Positions 34,313 to 44,774 of a stretch of DNA of 64,000 nucleotides are shown one piece after another (position 1 is the first letter of the stretch; every line of letters begins with the position of its first letter). The notes beneath the pieces are model-generated. The model saw only the letters and a list, made by a program, of their open reading frames with translations. It had not been told where the DNA came from and searched no databases. Both the position numbers and the translations under genes were made by a program. The stretch comes from Gaoshiqia sediminis (GTDB taxonomy: Bacteria > Bacteroidota > Bacteroidia > Bacteroidales > Prolixibacteraceae): NCBI RefSeq assembly GCF_025907915.1, contig NZ_JAPAAF010000009.1:62001-126000 (forward strand), read 5' to 3'.

Positions 34313-35677
34313 CTATGCGGAAAGGATATTTATCAGTTCTTCAGGGTCAACCAGCTTTTGATCACCTGTTTTCATATTTTTCAGGTTCACTTTTCCTTCC
34401 GCCATTTCCTGTTCGCCAACCACGGCCACCCAGGCAATATTTTTGCGGTCGGCCCAGGTCATTTGCTTTTTGATTTTGGCTGCTTCCGGGAAGATTTCGG
34501 CATTGACACCGGCCTGCCTCAACTTGCTCAGGATGGGCAAACAAAAGGATTCCTCCTGTTCGCCAAAGTTCACAAACAGCACTTTGGTGGTAGCCACAGC
34601 ACTTTCGGGGAACAACTCCAGCTGGTTCATCACATCATAAATACGGTCGGCGCCAAACGAAATGCCAACGCCCGAAACGCCAGGCATCCCGAAAATTCCG
34701 GTCAGGTCGTCGTAACGACCACCACCACAGATACTGCCAATCTGCACGTCTTTGGCTTTCACTTCGAAGATGGCGCCCGTGTAATAGTTGAGCCCTCGGG
34801 CCAGGGTTAAATCAAGCTCTACGTCGGTATTTAAAGTTACCGTATTCAGATAGGCGAACAATTTGCGTACTTCACCGATTCCCTTTTTACCAATTTCCGA
34901 GGCGCCAATTACGGCCTCCAGCTGGTCCAGTTTTTCGTCGGTCGTTCCGCTCAGTTGCAGGATGGGCTGCAATTTCTCCACAGCGGTTTCCGAAACACCC
35001 TTCTCAATCAACTCTGAGTTCACATTTTCGAGCCCAATTTTATCCAGCTTGTCAATGGCCACAGTGATATCCACCATGCGTTCGGCCTCGCCAATGGTTT
35101 CGGCAATTCCCGCCAGTATTTTGCGGTTATTGATTTTGACAACCGTATTCACGTTCAGCCGGGTAAACACATCGCTGATAATCTGCACCAGCTCAAACTC
35201 ATTGAGCAACGAGTCGCTGCCAACGATGTCCACATCACACTGATAAAATTCGCGGTAACGGCCTTTCTGAGGCCGGTCGGCGCGCCAAACCGGCTGAATT
35301 TGGTAGCGTTTAAACGGAAACGAAATGTCGTTGCGGTACTGCACCACAAATCGGGCGAAAGGCACCGTGAGGTCGTAACGCAGCCCCTTCTCCGAAATCT
35401 GGTTGGTCAGCCGGATGCTGTTTCTTTCCAGCAGTTCTTCCGCATCCACTTTCGAAATAAAATCACCCGAATTAAGGATTTTGAACAACAGCTTGTCCCC
35501 TTCCTCTCCGTATTTCCCCATCAAGGTCGAAAGGTTTTCCATGGCCGGCGTTTCAATGGGTTGAAATCCGTACAATTGGAAAACCTCTTTTACCGTGTCG
35601 AAAATATAGTTGCGCCGGGCCATTTCGGCTGGCGAGAAATCGCGTGTTCCTTTGGGAATCGAAGGTTTTTGGGCCAT
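34313..35677 (-). CDS. hisS: Histidyl-tRNA synthetase
   Basis: The 454-residue class II synthetase starts at ATG 35677 ([16 protein letters not shown]); a further ATG five codons upstream would leave almost no leader after the predicted start site. Motif 1 is in the N-terminal region, motif 2 reads [24 protein letters not shown], and the HisA-type motifs [17 protein letters not shown] and GGGRYDDL are clear. The C-terminal anticodon-binding domain (about 355-454) ends in EELINILSA. The 204-base gap to hutH shows no obvious terminator. Confidence 0.96.
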   Translation of the reverse strand: MAQKPSIPKGTRDFSPAEMARRNYIFDTVKEVFQLYGFQPIETPAMENLSTLMGKYGEEGDKLLFKILNSGDFISKVDAEELLERNSIRLTNQISEKGLRYDLTVPFARFVVQYRNDISFPFKRYQIQPVWRADRPQKGRYREFYQCDVDIVGSDSLLNEFELVQIISDVFTRLNVNTVVKINNRKILAGIAETIGEAERMVDITVAIDKLDKIGLENVNSELIEKGVSETAVEKLQPILQLSGTTDEKLDQLEAVIGASEIGKKGIGEVRKLFAYLNTVTLNTDVELDLTLARGLNYYTGAIFEVKAKDVQIGSICGGGRYDDLTGIFGMPGVSGVGISFGADRIYDVMNQLELFPESAVATTKVLFVNFGEQEESFCLPILSKLRQAGVNAEIFPEAAKIKKQMTWADRKNIAWVAVVGEQEMAEGKVNLKNMKTGDQKLVDPEELINILSA

Positions 35678-35705
35678 AATCTGTCTGTGCATTTCGTTGA
35701 AGCTG

Positions 35706-35736
35706 CAAAAATAACTAAAATCAGCAGGTGTTCAAG
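35706..35736 (-). promoter_or_regulatory. Promoter of hisS
   Basis: The minus strand reads CTTG, 19 bases, then TATTTTTG, followed by CAG: one mismatch to the Bacteroidota consensus. The predicted start near 35699 leaves about 22 bases before the chosen hisS ATG, which supports that start over the one at 35692. Confidence 0.6.
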
Positions 35737-35779
35737 AAGTGCCAATAAGAAAGCGCCCGAATCTCAAAAAATCAGTCTT

Positions 35780-36133
35780 CTATTTCAGGAAACGGATGTT
35801 GAACGGATAGCGGTAAAATTCGCCCTGGTTGGCTTTCAACGCACCAATAACCGTAAAAATCAACGACAGCAACCCGATGGCTATCAACAGGAAAATACCG
35901 ATTACAATCACCACAAGTATGGCCGAAACAATCAGTAAAATACTCATGGTAATCTGAAAGTTGAGGGCTTCTTTGCCCTGATCTTCCACAAAACCATATT
36001 CCTGCCGTTTCACCGAATACACGATTAGTGGCCCAATGATGTTACCAAACGGAATAACAGCGCCGGCCAAAGCCGAAAGATGGCACAACATGCCCCAGGT
36101 ACGTTCATCAGGATTGTCAATAATGCGTTCCAT
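35780..36133 (-). CDS. DUF4870 membrane protein
   Basis: The 117-residue protein matches DUF4870: a first helix with WGMLCHLSALAGAVIPFGNIIGPLIVY, the loop EYGFVEDQGKEALNFQITMSIL, and a long hydrophobic segment IVSAILVVIVIGIFLLIAIGLLSLIFTVIGAL. Three membrane spans are expected. It follows the DUF4010 gene by 43 bases on the same strand. Role unknown; relatives are widespread small inner-membrane proteins. Confidence 0.85.
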   Translation of the reverse strand: MERIIDNPDERTWGMLCHLSALAGAVIPFGNIIGPLIVYSVKRQEYGFVEDQGKEALNFQITMSILLIVSAILVVIVIGIFLLIAIGLLSLIFTVIGALKANQGEFYRYPFNIRFLK

Positions 36134-36176
36134 AAAGGTTATTTAAAGGTTAATAAAGTTTCTGCATAAAAAGGTC

Positions 36177-37463
36177 TTACCGGTACAATAAGTAAAAAAT
36201 CAGCGAAACCAGCAATCCCACAACAATTAATACCAGAAAACCGGCCAGCAAAGGCTTTCGCGACGGCTTGCTGCACAACGACAGGGCATAAAACATCTTC
36301 ATCAGGTTGTTACCATTGGTCGCATTGATCACTGCCAGGGCAATGGTGGCATGAAGAATACCGGCCTTTTGCTGAAGCAGATAAAGCAAAAACGGATCGA
36401 CATCAAAAACGCCGATAAAAAATGCCAGGCCGGTAACGCCGCTTCTCCCGTACAAATCCATCGCAGCCTGTGTAATCAGACCGAAAGCCACGAACAAAAC
36501 CCCAAATATGGTGGCCATACGCAGCTCCAACGGGTTTTTACTTACAAGTTGGTTATCTGCTTCTGCCGATTTTTCCGGTAATTCATTCGCCCGGAACAAA
36601 GCCAATTTCGATAGGCCGTAAGCCAAACCAAACATCAGCAAAAATGGGATCGTCAGCATCATTCCAACCGACCGGCTGAATAAAAAAACCAATACCAACA
36701 CGCGCAGGTACATCATTCCGTTGGCCAGCAAAATTGCCGACACCGAATGCAAGCCAGTGCCTTCTTCCTTTTCGCGACGCGCCAAAATAACAGTGGTTGC
36801 CGTGCTGCTGTAAATACCACCCAGCACTCCGGTAAGCAATATGCCCGAATCCGGGAAAATGAACTTTTTGACCAGATAGCTTACATACGAAACACCAGAA
36901 ACCACCACAATAGCCAGCCACAGCTGGTAGGGAGATACCGGAATGAAATCGGCAATATTTTCGGAAGGCAACAGTGGTAAAATAATGCCGGCAAAAGCAA
37001 TGAACTTGGCCAGGGTGATAAATTCTTCCTCGGAAGCTTTTTGCGAGATCGATCTTAATTTAGGTTTCAGTTCGGTAAGTATAAGGATTGCTACTACAAA
37101 CGAAAGCACCAACCAAATCGGCTGAGTGAATACCAAAACGGACAGGCAATAGGTTAATAATGCCAGCACCGAAGTAGTAACCCCAAAATCCCGTTGTAAT
37201 CTGATTTTTTGAAAATACTGGATCCCCAAAAGTAGTCCAACCACAAAAAAGCCTGTTAAAAAAGGGATGAAACCGTTGGGATCGGAAATGTACAGCACAT
37301 ACCCCAGCAAGCCAATAAAGGTGAAGGTACGGTCGGTACCAAAAAGCCGGCTGTCATCATCCTCCAGGTGATGGCGGCGCTGCCCCAACCCAATGAGCAG
37401 CGAAAAAACGAGCACCAGGAAAAAGTTGATGATTTCCTCAGGAATATAATTCTGAATGTCCAT
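36177..37463 (-). CDS. MgtC-like / DUF4010 membrane protein
   Basis: The 428-residue protein has about 12 membrane segments. The N-terminal third looks like an MgtC/SapB domain (LVLVFSLLIGLGQRRHHLEDDDSRLFGTDRTFTFIGLLGYVLY) and the remainder matches DUF4010 (GVLGGIYSSTATTVILARREKE, GLAFFIGVFDVDPFLL). The start is taken as ATG 37463; an upstream TTG is less likely. A TATCTTTG -7 box lies at 37481-37488. MgtC domains are linked with Mg2+ homeostasis, but the activity of this long form is not established. Confidence 0.85.
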   Translation of the reverse strand: MDIQNYIPEEIINFFLVLVFSLLIGLGQRRHHLEDDDSRLFGTDRTFTFIGLLGYVLYISDPNGFIPFLTGFFVVGLLLGIQYFQKIRLQRDFGVTTSVLALLTYCLSVLVFTQPIWLVLSFVVAILILTELKPKLRSISQKASEEEFITLAKFIAFAGIILPLLPSENIADFIPVSPYQLWLAIVVVSGVSYVSYLVKKFIFPDSGILLTGVLGGIYSSTATTVILARREKEEGTGLHSVSAILLANGMMYLRVLVLVFLFSRSVGMMLTIPFLLMFGLAYGLSKLALFRANELPEKSAEADNQLVSKNPLELRMATIFGVLFVAFGLITQAAMDLYGRSGVTGLAFFIGVFDVDPFLLYLLQQKAGILHATIALAVINATNGNNLMKMFYALSLCSKPSRKPLLAGFLVLIVVGLLVSLIFYLLYR

Positions 37464-37611
37464 CCGCAAAGGTTTTCATACAAAGATAAGATTTAGTTAA
37501 TCCCAAAGCAACTCCCGGATGGGCCAACTCCCCTGAAGGTAACTTGTTAGCCTGGCTTATTACAAAACCAATAATTTTTCCCCGATTAAACTTTAAGAAA
37601 CATTCGGGCTT

Positions 37612-37619
37612 TAGCTTTG
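37612..37619 (+). promoter_or_regulatory. -7 box of the sigma factor gene
   Basis: TAGCTTTG matches TAnnTTTG and ends 7 bases before the sigma factor ATG (37627). The mRNA would be leaderless or nearly so. No good -33 TTTG at the expected distance was found. Confidence 0.45.
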
Positions 37620-37626
37620 CCTCGCC

Positions 37627-38190
37627 ATGTTTCTAAAAGAAAAAAATTCAGATCGAGCCATATTCGAGCAACTAAAATCGGGGGATCCACAAGCCCTGAC
37701 AATGCTGTTCAATAAGTATTACCAGCAACTTTGCCGATTCGCATTTTGCTTTATTCCTGAAAACGAAGTTATTGAAGAGCTTACAGCCAATGTATTCATC
37801 AATCTGTGGGAAAACCGTAAACGCCTTCAGATCCATACCGGCATACGGGCATACTTGTACCAAGCCGTAAAAAATCAAGCAATTTCGCATCTGAGGAAAA
37901 AGAAGCCGCTTACACATCCGTTGGAAGATGGATTTGATTTCTCGGATAAAAAAGACCGCACCCCCGAAGCAATTTACATCGAAAATGAGCTGAATATCGA
38001 ATTCGTTCAAGCTTTCCAAAAGTTACCACCTCGGGCAAAACTGGCCTTTAAACTACACCGATTCGATGGGTTAACATATAATGAGGTGGCCGACATCATG
38101 AAAATATCAGTTGCCGCCGTTGAAAAAAATATCACTTCAGCCCTAAAAATTCTGCATCGCGAGTTGGCTGAGATTACACAAACACGCTGA
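37627..38190 (+). CDS. ECF sigma factor of SusCD-linked type
   Basis: The 187-residue protein has region 2 (ALTMLFNKYYQQLCRFAFCFIPENEVIEELTANVFINLWENRKRL) and region 4 (LPPRAKLAFKLHRFDGLTYNEVADIMKISVAAVEKNITSALKIL). This is the sigma group that Bacteroidota pair with FecR anti-sigma and SusC receptors, where outer-membrane ligand binding releases the sigma factor. The FecR gene is 192 bases downstream on the same strand. Confidence 0.94.
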   Translation: MFLKEKNSDRAIFEQLKSGDPQALTMLFNKYYQQLCRFAFCFIPENEVIEELTANVFINLWENRKRLQIHTGIRAYLYQAVKNQAISHLRKKKPLTHPLEDGFDFSDKKDRTPEAIYIENELNIEFVQAFQKLPPRAKLAFKLHRFDGLTYNEVADIMKISVAAVEKNITSALKILHRELAEITQTR

Positions 38191-38382
38191 CAACTAACGA
38201 TTAACAATATTCACCGGCATAATAATTCGACATCCCGCAGGATACAATTGGCATGACCAAAGGGCTTACCAGTTTTTAAAATAACTGATTCCTCCGTTTT
38301 TTAATCATTTTCTAATCCTATCGTAACCGGATCTTATTCGGGTACATTCGTTCCACTGCGTCTAAAGGGGAAACAACTTGAA

Positions 38383-39411
38383 ATGCCCAAGAAAGAAAAG
38401 ATACGAATAATCCTGCGTCAGCTAAACGGTGAGGCCACCCCTGAGGAAAAAGATTTTTTCAGTCAATGGTTACTGGCTAAACCTGAAAATTTCGACTTAT
38501 TCATCGAAATCAAAAAACTCTGGGAAACCCCGATGTCCAGAGACCTGAAATTTGATGACACCAAAGCTCTGATGCGAATCAACCAGGCAACCACCAGAAA
38601 ACGACAAATAAACTGGCATCATTATGCAACACGCATTGCAGCCATAGTCATCATTTTAGTGACAATTGGCTCCATTGCCTTTCACCGGTTTGTAAAAGTT
38701 CAACCTGAAAACGTCATAACCGAAAACATCAAGCTGATTACCAAAACTTCGAGCCCAGGCGAGCAATTGCGTATCACGCTGCCCGATGCTTCGGTGGCGC
38801 ACCTAAATGCAGGCAGTACCATTTGTTACCCCGAAAAATTTACCGGACACAGCCGCGATATCAACCTCATCGGCGAAGCCTTTTTCGAGGTAACCAAAGA
38901 TTCGCTGCGCCCGTTTATCGTTAGCTCAGCCAACATCACCACCACCGTACTGGGCACATCCTTCAACATAAAAGCATTTAACGATCAAAATATCACCGTT
39001 ACTGTTGCAACCGGCAAAGTGAAGGTAGAAAATATGCAGGAAGACATGATTGGTGAAATTATGCTTCTCCCCAATGAACAAGCCAGCTACAATAAAAACG
39101 AGAACAGGTTTACCAGACAAGAAGTGGATGCCCGCCATTACCTGGCATGGACCGAAGGTATCATCCGCTTTAATAACGATGATTTGCAGGAAGTGGCAAA
39201 CATGCTCGAACGCTGGTACCAAGTTTCTATTCGGCTCGAAGTTCCCAGGGACGAAAAGATTCACATAAAAGGAAGTTATAAGGACAAAAAACTCTATACC
39301 ATCCTCGACGGACTGAGTTATATGTACAACCTAAGTTATGCCTGGCAAAACGAAAACACGATATTGATCAAAAAAGAAACAGATATGCCCCCAAAAAATG
39401 CCTATGAGTGA
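38383..39411 (+). CDS. FecR-family anti-sigma factor
   Basis: The 342-residue protein has an N-terminal cytoplasmic sigma-binding helix region (to about 80, GEATPEEKDFFSQWLLAKPENFDLFIEIKKLWE). One membrane span follows at about 86-104. The periplasmic FecR domain (about 115-225) contains SSPGEQLRITLPDASVAHLNAGSTICYPEKF and LIGEAFFEVTKD. The C-terminal domain (about 260-330) has LQEVANMLERWYQVSI, typical of the DUF4974 region that contacts the SusC signalling domain. Confidence 0.95.
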   Translation: MPKKEKIRIILRQLNGEATPEEKDFFSQWLLAKPENFDLFIEIKKLWETPMSRDLKFDDTKALMRINQATTRKRQINWHHYATRIAAIVIILVTIGSIAFHRFVKVQPENVITENIKLITKTSSPGEQLRITLPDASVAHLNAGSTICYPEKFTGHSRDINLIGEAFFEVTKDSLRPFIVSSANITTTVLGTSFNIKAFNDQNITVTVATGKVKVENMQEDMIGEIMLLPNEQASYNKNENRFTRQEVDARHYLAWTEGIIRFNNDDLQEVANMLERWYQVSIRLEVPRDEKIHIKGSYKDKKLYTILDGLSYMYNLSYAWQNENTILIKKETDMPPKNAYE

Positions 39412-39454
39412 AAAGAAAAGAAATTGAGAATAAACCAAACACCTAAAAGAAAAA

Positions 39455-39503
39455 GCCCGCATAAGCTTCCACACCAATGCGGGCAAAACAAAAGTTGTTT
39501 TTT
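39455..39503 (+). terminator. Hairpins between FecR and SusC genes
   Basis: GCCCGCAT (39455-39462) pairs with ATGCGGGC (39477-39484). Next comes AAAACAA-AAG-TTGTTTT running into further T. Together they resemble a terminator on the plus strand, so SusC may be expressed separately from the regulator pair, or by partial readthrough. Confidence 0.55.
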
Positions 39504-39527
39504 TAATCCAATAAGTATTACAAAATT

Positions 39528-42500
39528 ATGAAAGTTAAACTTTTAAAACAATTCATGTTTGCCTCAAAACAGATGTTTTACATCTTTTTGTTGCAGTTAA
39601 TCACACTGCAGCTTGTCAATGCCCATCAAACTAAAAGTCAGAGCATTGACCAGGTAAAAATTTCCATTGGGCTGGAAGAGGCCGGGCTGGAGGAAATATT
39701 TTCGACCATCGAAGCCCAAACCGATTTTGTGTTTGTCTTCGATGCGCACATCCTCGATGCCGGTCAAAAAAGTTCGCTGGACTTTAAAAACCGCCCTGTG
39801 GTTGACATCCTGAAAGAAGTAGCCAACGATTACAACCTGAATTTCCGCCAAATCGACAATACTATTTTTGTGAAGGAAGGTGAATCAGCACTCCAAATAA
39901 AGGAGACCGTCGGAATCCAACAACCCACTAGACAGATTACGGGAAAGGTAACCGATGAAGAAGGTGGCGCCTTACCCGGTGTTTCGGTCATCATCAGGGG
40001 AAGTACCCGTGGTACAATAACCGATATTGACGGGACATTTAGTTTGGAAGTACCCAACAATGAACAAACACTGGTCTTTTCGTTTATTGGGATGAAGCAG
40101 CAGGAAGTAAACATTGCAGGACTTCACCGGATCGACGTTATCCTGCAAGAAGAAAACCTGGCAATCAACGAAGTGGTAGTTACAGCACTTGGATTAACCC
40201 GTGCAGAAAAATCGCTTGGTTATTCAGTTTCAAAACTCAACAATGAAGATATCAGCCAAACAACTTCGACAAACTGGTTAAACGGCCTATCGGGGAAAGT
40301 TGCCGGTTTGGTATTCGATCAGGCAGGCACTGGTCCCGGCGGATCGATGCGTGTGACCCTGCGCGGCGACCAATCGCTGAACTACGACAATAACGAAGCA
40401 CTGTTTGTTGTTGACGGCGTACCCATCAACAGCGGTACTACGGCCACTGCTACCGGAACCAACTACGCCAATGCCGACTCTCCGGTGGACTACGGCAACG
40501 GCGCTTCAGACATTAACCCGGAGGATATCGAATCGGTATCGGTACTGAAAGGCCCCGCGGCTACTGCTCTTTACGGTTCGCGTGCAGCCAACGGCGCCAT
40601 CATCATCACCACAAAATCCGGACGCACCGACAAAGGCCTGGGGGTATCTGTCCACTCAACCGTTTCACTGGAGCAAGCCGGCTATTGGCCGGATTTCCAA
40701 ACAGAATACGGCGCCGGAAACGGGTACAGCAAACCTTACTCTTTCTGGACACTCACTGCCGACCAAACTCCGGATGGTGTGGCAGTCTCAAGAAACTACA
40801 GCCGCTATGCTTTCGGCGAGAAGTTCAACCCCAATGAGAAACGTTACCTTTATGCTTCTAAAAACTGGGAAACCAACGAATATACCCCTCTTCCCTGGCA
40901 ATATGCCGACAATTGGTACACCGGCATTTTTCGCACTGGTGTCACTTGGGACAATACCGTAACAATTAGTGGAAATTCAGGAAAAGGAACCAGCGTTCGT
41001 CTTTCAGTTACCGATAGCCGGAACGACTGGATTCTGCCCAACACCGGATTTACCAAACAAAACATTGCCCTTACCCTCAGTCAGGAAGTGAACCCGAATA
41101 TCAAAATTCAGTCGAAGGTGAACTATTACCGCAAAGACAGCGACAACATGCCAATGAGCGGTTACGACGAATCTTCGGTGATGTACCAGTTGGTTTGGGG
41201 GCAAAACGTAAACGACATCAATAAAGCATGGAAAGCCGAGTACGAAAACGGACGTTTCAACCGGGAAAACTATGATGCAGCAGGAACAAACGGACAAAGC
41301 CTGGTCTTCCCGAGCAACAATACCTACAACCCATACCGCACCTTGTACGAGGAGCTGAACAAACAAGACAAAGACCGTGTTTTCGGAAACATCGGAGTGA
41401 AATTCACTCTTGCAAAGGGATTGACTTTTGATGTCCGCTCCGGTCTGGATTTGAATGTCGAATTCAGAACACAGCAAAAGCCAAAACTTGCCAGCGACAA
41501 CATTTATGGTTTTTACCGAGAACAAACCATCCGCCAATACGAAATCAACAACGACTTTTTGCTCCAGTACGAACAAAAAGCATTGGATAAACGATTGGGC
41601 ATGACTTTCGCTTTTGGGGGAAACAACATGAACTACAAATCAGGCGTAAACACCATTTCGCTGGAACGGCTGGATGTTGACAATTTTTACTCTGTAAGTA
41701 ACCCGGCCAGCGGTTTCCTGCCTACCATCAAAGCAACCCGTAAAGTGAAGGAAGTAAACAGCTTGTATGGTTTTGCCCAATTCAGTTGGAACGACACTTA
41801 TTTTCTGGACATTACCGGACGGAACGACTGGTCGAGTACTCTTTCTTCGCAAAACAACTCTTACTTCTACCCATCGGTAAGCGCAAGTATTTTGCTGAAT
41901 AAAATGATGGGGCTTTCTGCGTCAAGCAGGGCCATTAATTTACTGAAGCTGAGGGCATCGTGGGCAAATGTGGGTAATGATACAAGCCCATACGCTTTGG
42001 ACCAATACTATTCAACCACATATTATTCAGGAAGTTACAAATTGCAGACAACACTACCCGACCCCAATATAAAACCTGAAAACGTGGAAAGTACCGAATT
42101 GGGATTGGAAGGACGTTTCTTCAACAACCGTATCAACCTGGATTTAACGGCTTACAATACCTCAACCACCGACCAGATCGTAAATTCAACCACCGACCGG
42201 ATGTCGGGGGCGTCGGCCATGAAAATCAACGTTGGCGAAATTCGGAACCGAGGAATCGAAGTTGCAGCCGGATTTGTTCCTTTCCGTAATAGAAACGGCT
42301 TCAACTGGTCGTTCAACGTGAACTGGTCGCGTAACTGGAATAAGCTGGTTTCGCTAAGCAACGACTGGGATCCTTCCCAACCGCTTCAAACCAATGTGGG
42401 AACAACCATCGGCGGGCGCACTTATATTTATTCGTATGTGGGCGAATCCATGCATGTGATTTACGGGAAAGATTATCAGCGTGCCCCCAAAGGATCAACC

Positions 42501-43169
42501 TACATCGATGATAATGGAAAAACTCAGGATGCCTCGGGAATGGCCCTGGTTGATCCTGCCACAGGTTACCCCATTTTGGACTCATCTCCAGAAACCCGCA
42601 TCGGGAATGTCAATCCGGATTGGCGTGCGGGGATGACCCAAACCTTCGCCTACAAAAATCTCAGCCTGAACCTGACTTTCTCGGCTCAATGGGGTGGCAA
42701 CACCTTCTCGGTTACCAACTTCGCCCTGAGCTACCAGGGTAAACTGAAAAACTCGCTGGAAGGACGTTACGACGGGCTGGTACATCCGGGGGTGAATGCC
42801 ATTGACGACGGAAGCGGCAACATCACCTACCAGGCCAACGAAACAATTACCAAAGATATTATCACTTATTACAACAAATATGTTTGGGTTCGCGACAACA
42901 CCCGCAACAACACCTTCGATACTTCATTCCTGAAACTGAAAGAGGTTAGGTTAAACTACAGCCTTCCGGCTGATCTGTGTAAAAAAACAGGTTTTCTGCA
43001 GGGAGCCAGCCTGAGTGTTTTTGCGACCAATGTTTTCACCTGGACCGATTTTCCACAGTTTGACCCGGAAACCGGCGCACTGAATGGATCGTCTATCTAC
43101 CGGGGTATTGAGACGATGTCGATGCCATTGACCAGAACATACGGAATAAGTACCAAACTAACATTTTAA
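39528..43169 (+). CDS. SusC/RagA-family TonB-dependent outer-membrane receptor
   Basis: The 1213-residue protein has a signal peptide (to about 32). A secretin/TonB short N-terminal (STN) domain follows at about 43-93; this signals to FecR, which fits the sigma/FecR pair upstream. Then come a carboxypeptidase-regulatory-like domain (about 137-212, ITGKVTDEEGGALPGVSVIIRG), a plug (about 222-350, with VLKGPAATALYGSRAANGAIIITTKSG) and a 22-strand barrel ending in the terminal aromatic of ISTKLTF. It forms the channel under the SusD lid and imports ligand with TonB energy. Substrate class is discussed with the neighbours. Confidence 0.96.
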   Translation: MKVKLLKQFMFASKQMFYIFLLQLITLQLVNAHQTKSQSIDQVKISIGLEEAGLEEIFSTIEAQTDFVFVFDAHILDAGQKSSLDFKNRPVVDILKEVANDYNLNFRQIDNTIFVKEGESALQIKETVGIQQPTRQITGKVTDEEGGALPGVSVIIRGSTRGTITDIDGTFSLEVPNNEQTLVFSFIGMKQQEVNIAGLHRIDVILQEENLAINEVVVTALGLTRAEKSLGYSVSKLNNEDISQTTSTNWLNGLSGKVAGLVFDQAGTGPGGSMRVTLRGDQSLNYDNNEALFVVDGVPINSGTTATATGTNYANADSPVDYGNGASDINPEDIESVSVLKGPAATALYGSRAANGAIIITTKSGRTDKGLGVSVHSTVSLEQAGYWPDFQTEYGAGNGYSKPYSFWTLTADQTPDGVAVSRNYSRYAFGEKFNPNEKRYLYASKNWETNEYTPLPWQYADNWYTGIFRTGVTWDNTVTISGNSGKGTSVRLSVTDSRNDWILPNTGFTKQNIALTLSQEVNPNIKIQSKVNYYRKDSDNMPMSGYDESSVMYQLVWGQNVNDINKAWKAEYENGRFNRENYDAAGTNGQSLVFPSNNTYNPYRTLYEELNKQDKDRVFGNIGVKFTLAKGLTFDVRSGLDLNVEFRTQQKPKLASDNIYGFYREQTIRQYEINNDFLLQYEQKALDKRLGMTFAFGGNNMNYKSGVNTISLERLDVDNFYSVSNPASGFLPTIKATRKVKEVNSLYGFAQFSWNDTYFLDITGRNDWSSTLSSQNNSYFYPSVSASILLNKMMGLSASSRAINLLKLRASWANVGNDTSPYALDQYYSTTYYSGSYKLQTTLPDPNIKPENVESTELGLEGRFFNNRINLDLTAYNTSTTDQIVNSTTDRMSGASAMKINVGEIRNRGIEVAAGFVPFRNRNGFNWSFNVNWSRNWNKLVSLSNDWDPSQPLQTNVGTTIGGRTYIYSYVGESMHVIYGKDYQRAPKGSTYIDDNGKTQDASGMALVDPATGYPILDSSPETRIGNVNPDWRAGMTQTFAYKNLSLNLTFSAQWGGNTFSVTNFALSYQGKLKNSLEGRYDGLVHPGVNAIDDGSGNITYQANETITKDIITYYNKYVWVRDNTRNNTFDTSFLKLKEVRLNYSLPADLCKKTGFLQGASLSVFATNVFTWTDFPQFDPETGALNGSSIYRGIETMSMPLTRTYGISTKLTF

Positions 43170-43197
43170 ACAAGCTGACAATTGAAAAAATAAAAAT

Positions 43198-44754
43198 ATG
43201 AAAACGACAAAATTCATAACAACAATACTATCGGTGGCAATGCTATTTCAGGCTTGTACTGCCGACTTCGAGGAAATCAATACCAATCCCAACCAGTTGA
43301 CCGTTGGCCAGATTCAGGCCATTGGCATGTTTGAACCTTTGTTGTACGATGGCGCCAATCAGTGGCTCGAACGCACCTGGTTCTGGAACAATGAGCTGAT
43401 GCAATTTACCGTATTCTCGGGCGGAACAACCCGCGAAGAACACCGTTACTTTATCAGCGACGGGAACTTCAGTAACTGGTGGAACTTCAATGCCGACTAT
43501 GCCAACAATGCCATGCACATGTACGAACTGGCAGAACAGGAAAACAATGCAGCCCTGAAAGCCATCGCTCTGACTTGGAAAGTTCTGTACCTCTCTAATC
43601 AAACCGATATTTTTGGAGACATCCCCTATTCCGAAGCTTTTCAGGCAAGAAGCACCGGTAATGTAAAACCGAAGTTCGACAGCCAAAAGGAAGTATACGA
43701 GCAAATGTTTACCGAACTGGAACAGGCCAATACGCTGTATGCCGAAGCAAAAAATCTGACGGAACCCGGTCGGGATAAAATGTACGAAGGGGATATATTA
43801 AAATGGCGCAAATTCAACAACTCGTTGTACCTGCGCCTGTTGATGCGTGTGAGTGGAAGAAGCGAAATGAATTCAGCGTCAAAAATCCAGACAATCGCAA
43901 ACAACCCCGACCAATACCCGGTTTTTACTTCGAATGCGGATAACGCCACGGTAAAATTCACAGGCGAATCCCCCTATGTGAATTACTTTGGATCAACCAC
44001 GGAAAGCAACTTTACAACTGCGGGACGTCACCTGGCGGAACAAACCATTAATATGATGGTATTGACCAACACCAGCAATGAAACCCTGGTTGATCCACGA
44101 TTGCCGATTATCGGAAAAACCAACAATTCGTCAAACAGCTGGAAAGGAGCTGTCTCGGGGGGAACAATCGAAGAAACAAGCAGTTCCAACTCAGGAGCTT
44201 CGCTGCTGAATTTTGAAGTTTTTTGCCGCGACAATGCTACCTATACGTTTATGGATTATGCTGAAGTCCGTTTTATCCTGGCCGAAGCTGCGCTGAAAGG
44301 CATGATCAGCGGAGGAACTGCCACTTCAAAAATGCATTACGAAGCCGGAATCACCGCCAGCATGCAGAAGTGGTCGGAACTGGGCACATTCAGTGTAACA
44401 CCAACAACAATCAGCGAAGCACAAATTACTGCCTTTTTACAATTCCAGGGAGTTCAATTTGACGCCAATTCAAGTGTCTCAAATTTAACAGAACTGATCG
44501 CCAACCAAAAGCATGTCGCTTTGTTTTGGATTGGATTCGAAGCCTGGCACGAATATCGCCGGACCGGTTACCCCGAACTGACCATTGGCGCCGGAACCCT
44601 GAACGACCACATTCTGCCAACTCGTTTTGCTTACCCGAGTGTTACCATGGCCACCAACAGCGAACATGCCAATGCAGCACTCGCCAACATGGGTGGCCCC
44701 AACGATATGAAAACACCGCTATGGTGGAGTAAACAAGCAATTAATCAAAACTAA
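43198..44754 (+). CDS. SusD/RagB-like nutrient-binding lipoprotein (SusD-like 2 type)
   Basis: The 518-residue protein has a lipoprotein signal ending in MLFQACTADFEEINTNPNQLT; the EINTNPN phrase after the cysteine is characteristic of the SusD-like 2 subgroup. TPR-like helices (SNQTDIFGDIPYSEAFQ, KYN-type repeats) and the C-terminal IGFEAWHEYRRTGYPEL motif follow. It starts 28 bases after susC and should form the lid of the transporter on the cell surface. Confidence 0.94.
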   Translation: MKTTKFITTILSVAMLFQACTADFEEINTNPNQLTVGQIQAIGMFEPLLYDGANQWLERTWFWNNELMQFTVFSGGTTREEHRYFISDGNFSNWWNFNADYANNAMHMYELAEQENNAALKAIALTWKVLYLSNQTDIFGDIPYSEAFQARSTGNVKPKFDSQKEVYEQMFTELEQANTLYAEAKNLTEPGRDKMYEGDILKWRKFNNSLYLRLLMRVSGRSEMNSASKIQTIANNPDQYPVFTSNADNATVKFTGESPYVNYFGSTTESNFTTAGRHLAEQTINMMVLTNTSNETLVDPRLPIIGKTNNSSNSWKGAVSGGTIEETSSSNSGASLLNFEVFCRDNATYTFMDYAEVRFILAEAALKGMISGGTATSKMHYEAGITASMQKWSELGTFSVTPTTISEAQITAFLQFQGVQFDANSSVSNLTELIANQKHVALFWIGFEAWHEYRRTGYPELTIGAGTLNDHILPTRFAYPSVTMATNSEHANAALANMGGPNDMKTPLWWSKQAINQN

Positions 44755-44774
44755 GCTTCAATAATCACTAGATA

